This document shows positions 50,955-61,819 of a DNA stretch of 64,000 nucleotides, one piece after another. The notes beneath the pieces are model-generated. The model was not told where the DNA came from, made no database searches, and saw nothing but the letters and a program-made list of their open reading frames with translations. Position 1 is the stretch's first letter. Every line of letters starts with the position of its first letter. The DNA is from Sisyra terminalis (lineage: Eukaryota > Arthropoda > Insecta > Neuroptera > Sisyridae), in the NCBI GenBank assembly GCA_958496175.1, contig OY292275.1, positions 32,441,701 through 32,505,700 on the forward strand, read 5' to 3'. The position numbers and the translations under genes were made by a program.

Positions 50955-51395
50955 AGAGACGGATACGTTCACTTATGGATAGATCATGTTCTTAAGATAG
51001 TCATTTAGTAGACAAAAAATTATCAGTTTGGATAAATCCTGAAAATATCGCTATTTTTTGATGAAAATACGCATGCGTTCTCTATCCTCCGGTTAAAATT
51101 TTATCTAAAAAATAAATATCACTGTCAAATTGTGAAAATGCCGGCCCTCAATCACATAAATGTTGCTTCCATATGCTCTCAACGTAGTATCTCTCAATGT
51201 AGTATTTATGCATCTAGATTGTGTATTTGTCTTGCAGATAAAATTTTATCTGGAAGATAGAGAAAACATGCAGTTTTTCACCTAAAAACAAGTTGAGGAT
51301 ATATGCGTAGGATTTATCTAACAGATAATTTTTTTATCTAATAAATAATTATCTTGAGGATATGGTCTATCTAACCATGAATGAAAATATCTACC
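50955..51395. mobile_element. Foldback element with long inverted repeats
   Basis: 50968-51110 and 51245-51390 are inverted relatives centred near 51179. Matching words include TTATGGATAGATCAT against the inverse of TGGTCTATCTAACCATG, ACAAAAAATTATC on both sides, and TCTCTATC followed by AAAATTTTATCT. A fragment of one end recurs at 39890-39940. No ORF. Confidence 0.65.
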
Positions 51396-52451
51396 CTAAA
51401 TTACTACAGCTATTTCTTTATAAGCACAAGGTAATTTTATCAAGTTTTGATTTTGGTTTTATTAGAAATTTTACTTCATTATAATGTACTTCACATCCAT
51501 CCAAAATTGAATTGGACTGAATTTGGATGATATCTTTATGATAAGGAAGCTGAGAAAAGAATTTGAAATTTGAGGTTGCACAATAAATTTGGATAAGACA
51601 GAATACCTATGTCAACTTATGTATTGAACAACAGGTTGCAGATTTAAATTTGAAAGATAAAATTATTTAAAGCTGTTTAGCTTTTGAATATTCGAGATCA
51701 ACTGTTCACCGGAATGGGGGAATCATGGGATCATGTAAAGGGCAAAGACAATACTGGCCTGAATGGAGTGAACTGTTCTGTAGTCATCTGTAATATTCTA
51801 TTTTTAGACCACTAAATCAAAAAAAAAAGTTTCGTGTAGGTACGCAATGTATGACGCTCGTGTAATATAGCGAGTATAGTATGGATAGTAGGTCCCTAGT
51901 TTTTCAGTATAAATGATATTAAAACATTGTTTTAAAGATATAAAAATGGATGTTGGAAGTGAGATTAACAGTAAAAGTAATTGATCTTTTGTTTAAATAA
52001 AAATCTAATAACATAAAGAAAGTTAAAAACTTTTAAGAAAGTATTTTGGAAATAGGTATTTTTCATTTAGAATTTTGAATAAAAAAAGAAAAACTATTTT
52101 GTATAATATTTTGTATTTGAAATAGAAAATATAAAAAGTATTTACATTTTGTATTCAAATACATTTTTTAAACTATTTTACACATCTCTGGACTTGTGTA
52201 GCAAACTATCGTATTTAAAACAAAAATTCTGAAATCCATAACTGAAAGTAGAAAGTATTAATAAATAAAAATGTATGAATTGATGTCAATTACAGTATGA
52301 TGAATATTTAGTCACTGTAAATTTTGACACTTTGCAGTTGTTTAATGATAATTCCAAAATTAAAATTGATTTAGAAAGGACATAAGAAATTTTTGTTGAA
52401 ACATATTTAATAAATTAAAAATTTGGAAGAAAGTTCAAAATTTAATGAAAA

Positions 52452-52508
52452 ATGCGTGAAATAGTTCATATTCAAATCGGACAATGTGGAAATCAAATTG
52501 GTTCAAAA
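52452..52508 (+). CDS. betaTub: Divergent beta-tubulin, exon 1
   Basis: Encodes residues 1-19, beginning with MREI, the N-terminal tetrapeptide that in beta-tubulins mediates co-translational autoregulation of the mRNA. It continues through QCGNQ of the GTP pocket (Cys12). The donor GTAAGT follows codon 19. An intron at this point is common in animal beta-tubulin genes. The gene lies inside AdoR intron 1 on the same strand, so it needs its own promoter; I see no clear TATA box or known testis element upstream. Confidence 0.93.
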
Positions 52509-52561
52509 GTAAGTAAAACGATTGATTTTTGAAGACAAAATTCTAAGCCCTCTTAGTTTAG

Positions 52562-53848
52562 TTTTGGGAAATTATATGTGATGAACATGGTGTTTATCCT
52601 AATGGCCAGTGGCATGGTGATACCGATTTACAATTGGAACGAATAAATGTGTATTTCAATGAAGCATCTCGAGGTCGATATGTACCTCGCGCCATCATGG
52701 TCGATTTAGAACCCAGCACAATGGATTCAGTTAGGTCAGGACCGTATGGGCAAGTATTTCGACCAGATAGTTTTGTATCTGGTCAATTTGGAGCTGCAAA
52801 TAATTGGGCCAAAGGCCACTACACAGAAGGAGCTGAACTTTGTGATACCGTTTTGGACGTTACTCGTAAAGAAGCAGAAGGTTGCGATTGTTTGCAAGGA
52901 TTTCAAATTGTTCACGGACTGGGGGGAGGAACCGGTGCTGGAATGGGGTGTTTATTGATTGGAAAAATTCGAGAGGAATATCCAGATCGAATTATTGAAA
53001 CATTTTCGATCATTCCGAGTCCAAAGGTATCGGAAACAGTTGTAGAGCCATATAATGCGACACTGTCAATTCATCACCTGGTTGAAAATACTGATGAAAC
53101 ATATATTTTAGACAATGAGGCTCTTTACGATGTTTGTACAAACACTTTGAAATTATCAGGCCCGACTTTAATGGATTTAAATCATTTAATTTCCTGTGTT
53201 ATGTCTGGTGTAACGACTTGCTTCCGTTTTCCTGGTCAACTAAATGCAGATTTACGAAAAATTCTAACAAATATGGTTCCGTTTCCTCGCTTACATTTTT
53301 TCGTTCCCGGCTTTGCACCGTTGACTTCTCGAGGAAACACACCTTATCGTAACATTACTGTTCCAGAATTGTCGCAGCAATTGTTTGATGCGAAAAATTT
53401 GATGGCTGCTTGTGATCCTCGACGAGGTCGGTATTTAACAGCTGCAGTTATATTTCGCGGGCGAATGTCAATGAGAGAAGTTGATGAACAAATGATGAAT
53501 ATTCAAAATAAGAACAGTACGTATTTCGTCGAATGGATTCCAAATAATATCAAATCGGCTGTTTGTGATATACCACCACGGGGATTGCGAATGTCTGGTA
53601 CGTTCATTGGAAATACCACATCTATTCAAGAATTGTTTAAGCGAATTGGCAATCAATTTTCGGCAATGTTCCGTCGTAAAGCTTTTATACATTGGTATAC
53701 AGGTGAGGGAATGGATGAAAGAGAATTCACAGAAGCTGAGTCTAATATGCGAGATTTGATATCAGAGTATCAATTTTATCAAGAAGCTAAAGCAAATGAT
53801 GGTTATGATGAAGAAGAAGACAATGCCTATGTGGATGATGATTGGTGA
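52562..53848 (+). CDS. betaTub: Divergent beta-tubulin, exon 2
   Basis: After a 53-bp intron (acceptor TTTAG) this encodes residues 20-447 and the stop. Beta-tubulin pairs with alpha-tubulin to form microtubules and hydrolyses the exchangeable GTP. The nucleotide-binding signature GGGTGAG sits at 140-146; Ala145 replaces the usual Ser, a change the family signature allows. The C-terminal half keeps [39 protein letters not shown] and WYTGEGMDE, so the fold looks intact. Divergent positions are spread through the protein (for example [24 protein letters not shown]). The acidic tail after FYQEAKAND is [15 protein letters not shown]; it ends in Trp and lacks the usual EGEF motif. This suggests a specialised isotype, perhaps testis-specific (inference). 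An AATAAA lies at 53969-53974, 121 bp past the stop. Confidence 0.95.
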   Translation, partial: FWEIICDEHGVYPNGQWHGDTDLQLERINVYFNEASRGRYVPRAIMVDLEPSTMDSVRSGPYGQVFRPDSFVSGQFGAANNWAKGHYTEGAELCDTVLDVTRKEAEGCDCLQGFQIVHGLGGGTGAGMGCLLIGKIREEYPDRIIETFSIIPSPKVSETVVEPYNATLSIHHLVENTDETYILDNEALYDVCTNTLKLSGPTLMDLNHLISCVMSGVTTCFRFPGQLNADLRKILTNMVPFPRLHFFVPGFAPLTSRGNTPYRNITVPELSQQLFDAKNLMAACDPRRGRYLTAAVIFRGRMSMREVDEQMMNIQNKNSTYFVEWIPNNIKSAVCDIPPRGLRMSGTFIGNTTSIQELFKRIGNQFSAMFRRKAFIHWYTGEGMDEREFTEAESNMRDLISEYQFYQEAKANDGYDEEEDNAYVDDDW

Positions 53849-53968
53849 TTGTTAGGAAAATTTTTTGAAATTGGTTTTCTTAATTGTCATTTGTTAAATT
53901 TTATAGCACAGGTACATTATCCATATACTATGTCCCATACATGACAAGTGTAAATATACTTTACCTAT

Positions 53969-53974
53969 AATAAA
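53969..53974 (+). promoter_or_regulatory. Polyadenylation signal of beta-tubulin
   Basis: Canonical AATAAA about 120 bp downstream of the tubulin stop codon. It is the first such hexamer after the stop, and a LINE fragment begins soon after, so the 3' UTR is probably short. Confidence 0.55.
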
Positions 53975-54129
53975 TGTAGTGGTATGGTCTTATATTTCTT
54001 CAGAAATGCATAACATCTGCATTTTATGTCGTTGTTTAACAGGCAATCCCTGTATTTCAAAATTTATCGAATTAGTGTTTCCAAACTTTTTTTTAGCCGC
54101 CGAACCCACTAGAATGGAAGCAATCTTGC

Positions 54130-54714
54130 TTAGGAGCGTTCTTGGATGTCTTGGATTTCTACACAAACTAAAGACTATCCTTCCGATTCAGTATTTCTTG
54201 ATATTGAAATCTTATCTTTCCGATCGCTGCGTCAGAGTGAGATGTGGTACCTGTGGTACAGAATTGTCTACCCTCACATAAATTCAGGCGGAGGGTTCCA
54301 CAAGGAAGCATGCTCGGACGAATCCTCTTTACAATTTACACTTCTGATATACCTACCCATCCAGATAACTTAATTACAACATACGCTGATGACAGTGATT
54401 CTTGTTACTGATCTGGATATCAATCAAGTAAATACCAAAGTTCAGCAACACCTTGAGCTCATTATACCTTGATGTCAAAATTGGCTTATAAAATAAAATC
54501 CAACCAAATCCTCACAAATAGCGTTTATATTGAAGAGACAAAAATGCTCTCCTTTGTATTTCAAAGTGATGAACTACCAACTACTAAAGAAATTAAATAT
54601 CTAGGCTTTCATATTGACAACCAAATGACATGGAACCTTAACACACGACTTAAGAGCATAAAATTGAACAGACGTTATGGACTATTACGATCACAAATCT
54701 GTATAAATGGATAG
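54130..54714 (+). pseudogene. Jockey-clade LINE reverse transcriptase remnant
   Basis: Part of ORF2 of a Jockey-type retrotransposon. KLKTILPIQYFLILKSYLSDR and VRVRCGT precede VPQGSMLGRILFTIYTSDIP at 54295 and the catalytic YADD at 54382-54393. In-frame stops follow at 54409 and again before 54469; the same frame then resumes with LPTTKEIKYLGFHIDNQMTW to 54714. A frame change lies between the first and second blocks. It sits 150 bp downstream of the tubulin polyadenylation signal, inside AdoR intron 1. Confidence 0.85.
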
Positions 54715-55252
54715 CCCGCTGTACAGTAAATGACAAGCCGTATTAGAAGTAACTGCAAGTGCCGTCTACGTGGGTACAAATTCGGAGTGAACTAATAGTC
54801 CAAGAGCCAGTAACACAAGTTTCATGAAGTGTTTGATGCACCTTGAAATTTTGTAAGGATAGTATTTATAGGATGAGAAGTAGGAATACCTGTGTTTGCA
54901 TAACCCAACCCGGGACACCAGGTACTGCACATGGGTGAAAGGTGTAATAAAATATAAGCCAAAAAAAGTGTTTGATTCACAGGCCAACAAACGTTAATCG
55001 AAATTTTAGGTAATTTTAAGTCAGAATCCAAGATGGCAAACATTTTTGAAGGGGTTTATATATAATTAATGCCCCCCAAAGTTGATTTTTTTTAATACAA
55101 AATGAAGTGTTTGATTCACTCTGAAATTTGAACAGCTTATTAATTGAATATTTAAGATTTTAATTACAAAAAGCCAGACAGTTTTGTTGGGGCTATACTT
55201 ATACTTAGAACTCTTAACAGAGTTTGAAACATTGTAATTATAAAGTACTTGT

Positions 55253-55310
55253 CGCTACCCGTGAAATATTCACAGCCCAACACTGATATAACTAACAAGT
55301 GTCAAAAATG
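55253..55310 (-). repeat. Dispersed repeat family D, end fragment
   Basis: Short copy of the family's end, CGCTACCCGTGAAATATTCA then CAACACTGAT, matching 21712-21755. The rest of the repeat is absent. Confidence 0.55.
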
Positions 55311-55661
55311 GATAACTTATACCAACTTATACTAGTGTTTAATCTTGATAGAACATATTTTTCAATTAAAATTATTACGATTTACATTTGTTTTGCTTTT
55401 AAAGAATGCGGACGATTTTCTCAAAAATCTTACATTTTGATTTTATTTTTTTCTAGCGAGGGAAAACAAATATTTTTTTCTTTCTTATTCACAGTTGGCA
55501 TGCAAATTTACTTTAAGATAGTGTTCATAACTTATTTTTCTTATTTTTTTATTTTTTTAAGTATATTTGTTTTACTGAATCAAAAACAAATATTGGTTAA
55601 TTCAATTATGAATAAAAACAATATCGTGTTTTTATTTGGCTTGGACTTCTTCATATACTAG

Positions 55662-57421
55662 GTGGGAAAAAACCCAACATTGAACACACTTTTTCATTTT
55701 GATGTGATGGTGTTAAACAAATTTTAATTAATGGTAGCTTAGTTTTTAATTAATAGCTCATTTTTATTTAAAGTGAGTACTTTCTTATGCCAAAAATTCT
55801 AATAAATTATAAATTTTTAAAAAAATAAGCAATTTTTAATACTCTGAAATTATTTCTTTGATTTTTTATGCACATTTCACTAAAATATTATGAAAAATAA
55901 TTATTTTATTTACAGATAGTAACAGTAGGTTACATAAAAAAAAACGAGATGAGATTTATGTTTTCTAAAATATAATCAAAAACTCTTAAATATACAATTA
56001 TATACCTAGATTTACGGCGAAAATAACATTTAGTTACAAAATGGGAATTAGTAATCATTCTTTGCAAACTCTTGTTAAGATAAGCTTGTGTTTTAATTAT
56101 ATTCATATTTCATTTAAGCTTATGTACCTATCAGTACCTATACTAGTTAGTTAATTAAATTTATATAAACTTTTAATAACAAGTTCGTTAAACTTATAAT
56201 CTTACAATTACAAACTTACCTACAATTACTCATAGTCTTGTAATAATCTTAAAGATGTTAGTTAGTGACAAACAATAATTTATTTTATCCCGTAAACATG
56301 TATACATTGTTAAATTGTGTTAATTTATTCCTGGGTCATAGTAAATTATGATTTATCTAGATTAATTTTTAACTTTAAAATCTGACAAAAGTGAAAAAAA
56401 TGTTTTGATAATATTTGCAATTATAAATATTAATCGAAACGAATTCGTTGAGTTGCGATTTGTGTTATAATAAAACTTTATAATTCTTAGAAATATGCAC
56501 TTTTCGGAAACAAATAACAAATAAGTCATACTTTAAGTAGTAATGCTAATTAGTAAGCTATTTTTTGCAACTAAATATATTTGTTTCCTTTTGTAAGAAC
56601 GAAGTCTTTAGCGACAATGATTTTTAATATTTCGGTAAACGGAGATTGATTGATTGTGATACATAAAACGTTGCTAGTCATTGAATTTGAGCGTAAAGTT
56701 CGCATTAGTCGTATAGCAATTACCTTAACTACGTTGCCAAATATTAATTATTAACAATATTAATTATAATTATTAATTGTTTGTTCAGGCTAATCACCGA
56801 AACGTAGATCCGGTTTCGATAAAATTTTTATTTACAGAAAGAAAACTTTTAGAAGTTTGTTTTGACTCAATGCTTTTTAACGAAACTTAAGAGGGAAAAA
56901 TAATTTTCATTATTGTTATTACTGAAGTTTAATTGTTGCAAAAATAATGAAAAATAATAACCCTTTAGCATTTGAGAGCAAATTCATGAAATCTGAAGTT
57001 AAGTGTTTTTACGATTTAGTTATTTTCAAACCAACGAAAAAGCTATCAATTTTTTCCCATATGTTTTTCTTGATAGGGAAATTACAATATGTCTACGAAT
57101 CTAATGCATTAAGACGCACGGCATTTACGTATATTAGTATAAGGTAACTCACAGTGTATATATTTACACGAATCATCTTAAGCTACTTAAGCTAGTTAAC
57201 CTTCACCTCGTAACTAAATTAATATTTGGTAAATACACTTCGATTTTTGCATATCAGAAAATATTTACCCAAAAATAGCTTATACCTGTATTTATAATTT
57301 CATGAATTAAGTACGTTTATGAAAAATTAGGGCATAAATGTAAAGTACATAAGTATATAAGATTTTAGTCCTCTTGTCACAGTTATGATTTTCGTGGGAT
57401 ATCTATTGACTAAAATATATA
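55662..57421. other. AdoR intron 1, nothing recognised
   Basis: AT-rich intron sequence before the Tigger element. The open frame at 55299-55661 is Phe/Ile-rich and reflects T-rich DNA rather than a gene. Confidence 0.5.
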
Positions 57422-58137
57422 CTCTCATCCTTCGATTTACGCGGTACCCATTTTACGCGGTACCCATTTTACGCGGTTTTACGTTTACGCGTTTAGAAAA
57501 AAAACACATTTTTTAAAAATCATACTTGCATACTTTGTGGCACGTGTCCCACTAACACGTATGTTGCATCAGATTACCCAAACTTCTAGGTGTTCTAGGT
57601 GTTTGCTCAAAATTTTGCTTGTTTATAATATAATTAAAAGAAATATTAAAAATTATGTATGTACATTTGAAAACTATTCAACCATTTTACTATGGATGTT
57701 GTCTTCTTTATACCGCAAATAATTATGTATTTTTTACCCTAGAAATGTCAACTCTTATTTAACTAATTTTTAACTATTCTAACTAACTCTTATTTTAAGG
57801 AAGAAAAGAAACACAATCTGTTTGAATATGAAGATTCGAATCCTGGATTCCCTCCAGAAAGGTGAAAGTTTTGCATCTCTTGTAAAAACTTTTGGAATGA
57901 ATGAATCTACTGTTCGTATAATTTAAAAAAAAAAACGAAATAGCTATTTGAAGAAGTGTTGCCTCCGGATTCTTTATTAGTATTAAATTTTCTTTTCTAT
58001 CCAAATATATGTGTATATACAATGTACTCGTTTCACACGGTGTTCTGGAACCCATCTCCCTTTTTATATGAATTCAAAGTCTCGATTTACGCGTTTTCTC
58101 TTGGAACGTATATACCGCATAAATCGAGGGATGAGTG
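57422..58137 (+). mobile_element. Deleted pogo/Tigger element with TA duplication
   Basis: A 716-bp element. The left end starts CTCTCATCCTTCGATTTACG and the right end, read inward, CACTCATCCCTCGATTTATG; both sit next to TA (57420-57421, 58138-58139). A + strand fragment at about 57806-57930 encodes KIRILDSLQKGESFASLVKT and NESTVRII, the psq-type helix-turn-helix of Tigger/CENP-B-like transposases, then a stop. The DDE domain is missing. Near the left end a short unit ending in TTTTACGCGG is repeated. It is a nonautonomous copy inserted 566 bp upstream of AdoR exon 2. Confidence 0.85.
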
Positions 58138-58249
58138 TATGCACTCTTATATAACACATAATAATATATAAACATAATACAAAGCATTAAATTCAAACTT
58201 TGATAAATTTATGTTACCAGAATATATAATTACTTTTTGAAATTCGACA

Positions 58250-58425
58250 TAGGAGTCTAAGTTGGATTCCTATATAGTGTTTTTGGATGAATTCTTATGA
58301 GTTTTATATGAATTCAAATAAATCCATGCTTTATGTGGATTTCTATATGAATCCATATAAATCTCTGATTTCCTTTGTAGATTTCTTATAAATCCACATA
58401 AATCCATGTTTTCCGTTTTTTTGAC
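58250..58425. repeat. Imperfect palindromic repeat with ATCCATATAAAT-like words
   Basis: Short words such as TTATATGAATTC, AAATCCATGC, GTGGATTTCTATATG, AATCCATATAAATC and AAATCCACATAAATCCATG alternate on both strands. It lies just upstream of AdoR exon 2 and looks like a degraded MITE. Confidence 0.45.
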
Positions 58426-58702
58426 ATATCAGGCACTGCATCAATGTTATCAAATAAGGAGTCTTTGATTTCATTTGGTCCTTGTATTATGCAATAAAAC
58501 ATCCTTAAAGCTTTAACTTTCAATACCACGATGAAAAATAATTTTTATTACTTAATTATTATTGACTAACTATTAATAAGAATAATTTTCTCAACTTGAT
58601 AGTCATTAATACTTTAAAATAAATTGCTTGTGGTTATAATTTTAAGTATTTAAACTGAAGAAGACCTTGATAAAATAATAATTAATTTTTATTTGTTTTC
58701 AG

Positions 58703-58917
58703 TTATTATCAGCATTTGCTGGTTTGCGGGCACAATAGTTGGCTTTTTACCACTTTTGGGATGGCATCGCGGAGGAGATCAAGTGGATAATCAATGTTTA
58801 TTTGTCGAAGTAATGGATTACAGTTATCTTGTTTTTTTATACTTTGCCACAATTATAACACCATCCATCCTGTTATTGATATTTTATACACATATTTACA
58901 TCGTTATTGTGAAACAG
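58703..58917 (+). CDS. AdoR: Adenosine receptor, coding exon 2 (TM4, ECL2, TM5)
   Basis: The acceptor TTTTCAG precedes 58703 and the donor CAG|GT follows 58917. The two leading bases complete codon 139, and the exon then encodes residues 140-210. It holds most of TM4 with Trp145, extracellular loop 2 with Cys170 (partner of Cys93) and Phe172, and TM5 (about 178-205) with Pro192. Phe172 corresponds to the ligand-stacking Phe168 of human A2A. The next residue is Val173 where A2A has Glu169; an acidic residue (Glu174) follows one place later. The phase matches exon 1 (phase 1) and exon 3 (phase 0), which supports the join across a 31-kb intron. Confidence 0.93.
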
Positions 58918-58981
58918 GTTTGATTTTGAAATCATACTTTAAACACTTAAGTCATTAGATTTTATTTATTTTATTTTTTAG

Positions 58982-60280
58982 CTAAAACAAATTGTTACCA
59001 TGGATCCAGGACCTGGTCAGCGAGGAATATCTCTTCGAGGTGGAAGTAGTGGCTTAATGTTGCGCGTATTAGGACCAAATCAGAAGCGTGAAGTAAAAGC
59101 TACTCAAAATTTATCTATTATCGTATTCTTTTTTATATTATGCTGGATGCCTCTATATACAATCAATTGTGTGCAAGCATTCTGCAATAGTTGCCCTGTA
59201 CCACCATTGATTATGAATTTTTGTATAATTTTGTCTCATGTTAACTCTGCCGGAAATCCTTTACTGTATGCGTATCATCTTCGTGATTTTCGGGCAGCGT
59301 TAAAACATTTACTCTGTACAATGGCGGGAATACATGAAGAACCAGTAATCAATATGTTTGATCGTAATAATCGTCCGTCTTTGGCGTCGAGTAATTTCAA
59401 TTATAGTTATCAACGACCACCATCTTGGCGTTCAGGAAGTCAAACAATTGGATATTTAGATTCTCCAATGAATCGGCAGCGAATCGCTATCAAAAATGCC
59501 ACCTCTTCCTTTATTGCACCAAGCCGAATTGGATTTCGGTCTAGACTCAACTCACCAACTGTTCCCGATAAACAAAATCTTCATGCTAATAGCAGAGAAA
59601 TGTGGCACATCAAAGAGGTATCATCCGTTACTGAAGAAAATTCCAAAGAGTATGTGACTAAAGATTCAGAGGAGAAAAATGACAATTCCAGAATTAGCAT
59701 AAGTAAAAGTGGTAGCCTCATCAATAATGGTTACATTTCAGAAGAACACAAACTGTCTGATGGAAATGGTGATGATGATGTGTTTTTCTCCGATTCCCAA
59801 CCAACCACACCTAATAAAAATAAATCCTCAAACAACAGCTTTGAATTGAACATCAATAAAATATTGTCCGATAATTTAGAGTATTTAAAAAATAACAATT
59901 TCGTTTCTAACAATGACACTAAACAAATCATTCCAAAAAATATCCATATAAATCTTTCGACGTCTTCGCCTCAGCTATCCAAATCAATATTTCTTATTGA
60001 TTCAGAATTCCATAGTGATTATTCCGATGTATCGGGACCTGAGTCTCATTTTCATAAAGAACCACTCCAATTAAGTTTTTTGACACCATTTAACCAAAAT
60101 ACTCAGATGACAATGAATAAAATTAGAAAGTTGAAGAAAAGAACCCAAAGTTGTGGTAAATACACGTCAAGTAGTTCGTCAATTGATTCCAAAGATCCAT
60201 CAACAAACGTTAGTCCAATTGTTAGTTTTGGAGATGGTAAATATTTTACAAAAGTTCATAGACATAGTTCAGATGAATAA
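58982..60280 (+). CDS. AdoR: Adenosine receptor, coding exon 3 (IL3, TM6, TM7, long C tail)
   Basis: Follows a 64-bp intron (58918-58981, acceptor TTTTTTAG) and encodes residues 211-642 plus TAA. Intracellular loop 3 leads to TM6 with C264-W-M-P267 and Asn272, equivalent to the purine-binding Asn253 of human A2A. TM7 carries LSHVNS with His296, equivalent to A2A His278, then NPLLY at 302-306 and an amphipathic helix 8. The remaining roughly 330 residues form a low-complexity, Ser/Asn-rich cytoplasmic tail, much longer than in vertebrate A1 or A2B receptors; long tails are usual for insect AdoR. The tail is probably disordered and a site for phosphorylation (inference). An AATAAA overlaps the stop, and another lies at 60482-60487. 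Confidence 0.94.
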   Translation, partial: LKQIVTMDPGPGQRGISLRGGSSGLMLRVLGPNQKREVKATQNLSIIVFFFILCWMPLYTINCVQAFCNSCPVPPLIMNFCIILSHVNSAGNPLLYAYHLRDFRAALKHLLCTMAGIHEEPVINMFDRNNRPSLASSNFNYSYQRPPSWRSGSQTIGYLDSPMNRQRIAIKNATSSFIAPSRIGFRSRLNSPTVPDKQNLHANSREMWHIKEVSSVTEENSKEYVTKDSEEKNDNSRISISKSGSLINNGYISEEHKLSDGNGDDDVFFSDSQPTTPNKNKSSNNSFELNINKILSDNLEYLKNNNFVSNNDTKQIIPKNIHINLSTSSPQLSKSIFLIDSEFHSDYSDVSGPESHFHKEPLQLSFLTPFNQNTQMTMNKIRKLKKRTQSCGKYTSSSSSIDSKDPSTNVSPIVSFGDGKYFTKVHRHSSDE

Positions 60281-60481
60281 ATTAAAAAATCTAATTATCT
60301 CAGTAATATACTCGTATTTCTATGGTATATAAAAAGTATACTAAAATCTAGTCAAATTCAATAATTTTACATTACAAAGCTGAAAGTTTGAGCTCTGATG
60401 ATTTGCTTTTCCAGCAAAGTATTTTATGACATACATTGAAAAAATTTCTTTGGCTCTTTGATATTTTGTAAGTCGTTGACA

Positions 60482-60487
60482 AATAAA
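60482..60487 (+). promoter_or_regulatory. Candidate polyadenylation signal of AdoR
   Basis: AATAAA about 200 bp past the receptor stop. Another AATAAA overlaps the stop codon itself (60277-60282) and is too close to be the only signal. In such AT-rich DNA the hexamer is frequent, so this is a weak call. Confidence 0.3.
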
Positions 60488-61083
60488 GACTGTTTCACCC
60501 TTATGGGTTATTATTATTTAGTTCTATGGAGTACTAGCGTCGTTTTTTACACATATAAGTTTAGAAAGGTATGTAAAAACGAATCGACTACAGTATTCAC
60601 TCAAAAGCGGAAAAGTATTAATATCAAACATCCACAAATTAACAATAATTAGAAAAATATATTTTTGTAGAGAATTTGATACTTTACGAAAAAGTCTTAT
60701 CATTTTTTGCTAAGCCTACTGGTCCAAAAGTTATTCATTGTCAAAGTTTAATTTTTATAAAATTGTTAATAATTTGAAGCAAGATTACAAAATAATCAGT
60801 TCTAGTTTTGTAGTAAAATATATTAACTAATTCAGGATTAGTAATAATTTTTGTTGTTTTCTAAAACATCTTTCAAACTAATTTAACTAAACAAAAATAA
60901 AAGAATTAAATCAACGATATAGTTTCCATTGCTTTAAACTATTTGGGTCCAATAAGAATATGAAAAAAATAATCTATTATGGACAAAATCGATTATTCCT
61001 TCTATTAAAATCGATTTTACCAATCGGTTTTTAAATGCAATTATTTTACACATACTACTACGATACACGAAAACGATTATGTA

Positions 61084-61345
61084 ACGCATTAGATATTGCA
61101 CAACCTCATATTGCAAGAATTATGGCGGAAAAACTACGCCAGATGGGATGAGAAGTTCTCATCTCAACCTGCATATTCTTCTGTTATTGCCCCTTCTGAT
61201 TATCATTTGTTTTGTTTTTGCAAAATTTTCTTCTTAGAAAATAATTCAGTAATGAAGAGTATCACAAAAATGTCTTGACTGAATATTTTGAATCAAAATC
61301 GTAAGAATTTTACCATAGAGGGAATAAGTTACTACCTGAGCGTTG
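61084..61345 (+). pseudogene. Mariner transposase fragment
   Basis: Contains DIAQPHIARIMAEKLRQMG (second catalytic Asp region, HDN changed to DI), then after a stop and a frameshift QPAYSSVIAPSDYHLF with the third catalytic Asp context. It ends with remnants of LLPERW. Only the distal catalytic half is visible; terminal repeats were not found. Confidence 0.7.
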
Positions 61346-61819
61346 ACCACTAGAGATGTGACATTGAGGGGAAAAAATCGATTAATCCAAAATCGGAATT
61401 TTTTTTCAATAATAATCGATTTGGTAAAAATGTTTTTTTTTTCGTAAAAAAAGGAATTGGATTTGGAAAAATCGAGTTTTTCGTATTATTTTAAAGAATC
61501 CCTGCCTTTCTTTCTTCTGTAAATGTTACAGCAAGTTTGATGAGTTGAAAATTATTAACTATTATCTACCATAACTAATAATTAGGAAAAATCGTGGAAA
61601 AAATAAGTATTTTTTTCCATTCCGGTACTCCTAACCGCTTCGGACTGCTATCTGGACTCGAGAGAGTTGCGAACGTGAAAATCGACAGTGAACAGAAAAA
61701 TCAATCTTAATTAGTCGATTTATTGTAATATTAAAATCGATTGGTAATATTGATTTTATATTTTCCCAGTGCTTCCGTACAATGTAGAAGTGTGAAGAGT
61801 AACAAACACCATACTGAAA

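Larger units (their letters stand above)
27450..58702 (+). other. AdoR intron 1 (31,253 bp) with nested gene and transposons
   Basis: Runs from GTAAGT at 27450 to TTTTCAG ending at 58702. It divides TM3/DRY from TM4, phase 1. It hosts the beta-tubulin gene at 52452-53848 on the same strand and at least a dozen transposon remnants listed separately. The size contrasts with the 64-bp intron 2 and the 53-bp tubulin intron. I infer one gene because both parts are complementary pieces of one receptor, phases agree, and no second GPCR 5' or 3' half is present. Confidence 0.88.

Noticed and set aside
52746..53759. Several short frames overlapping the tubulin coding exon
   Set aside because: All are in other frames of a clearly coding tubulin sequence.
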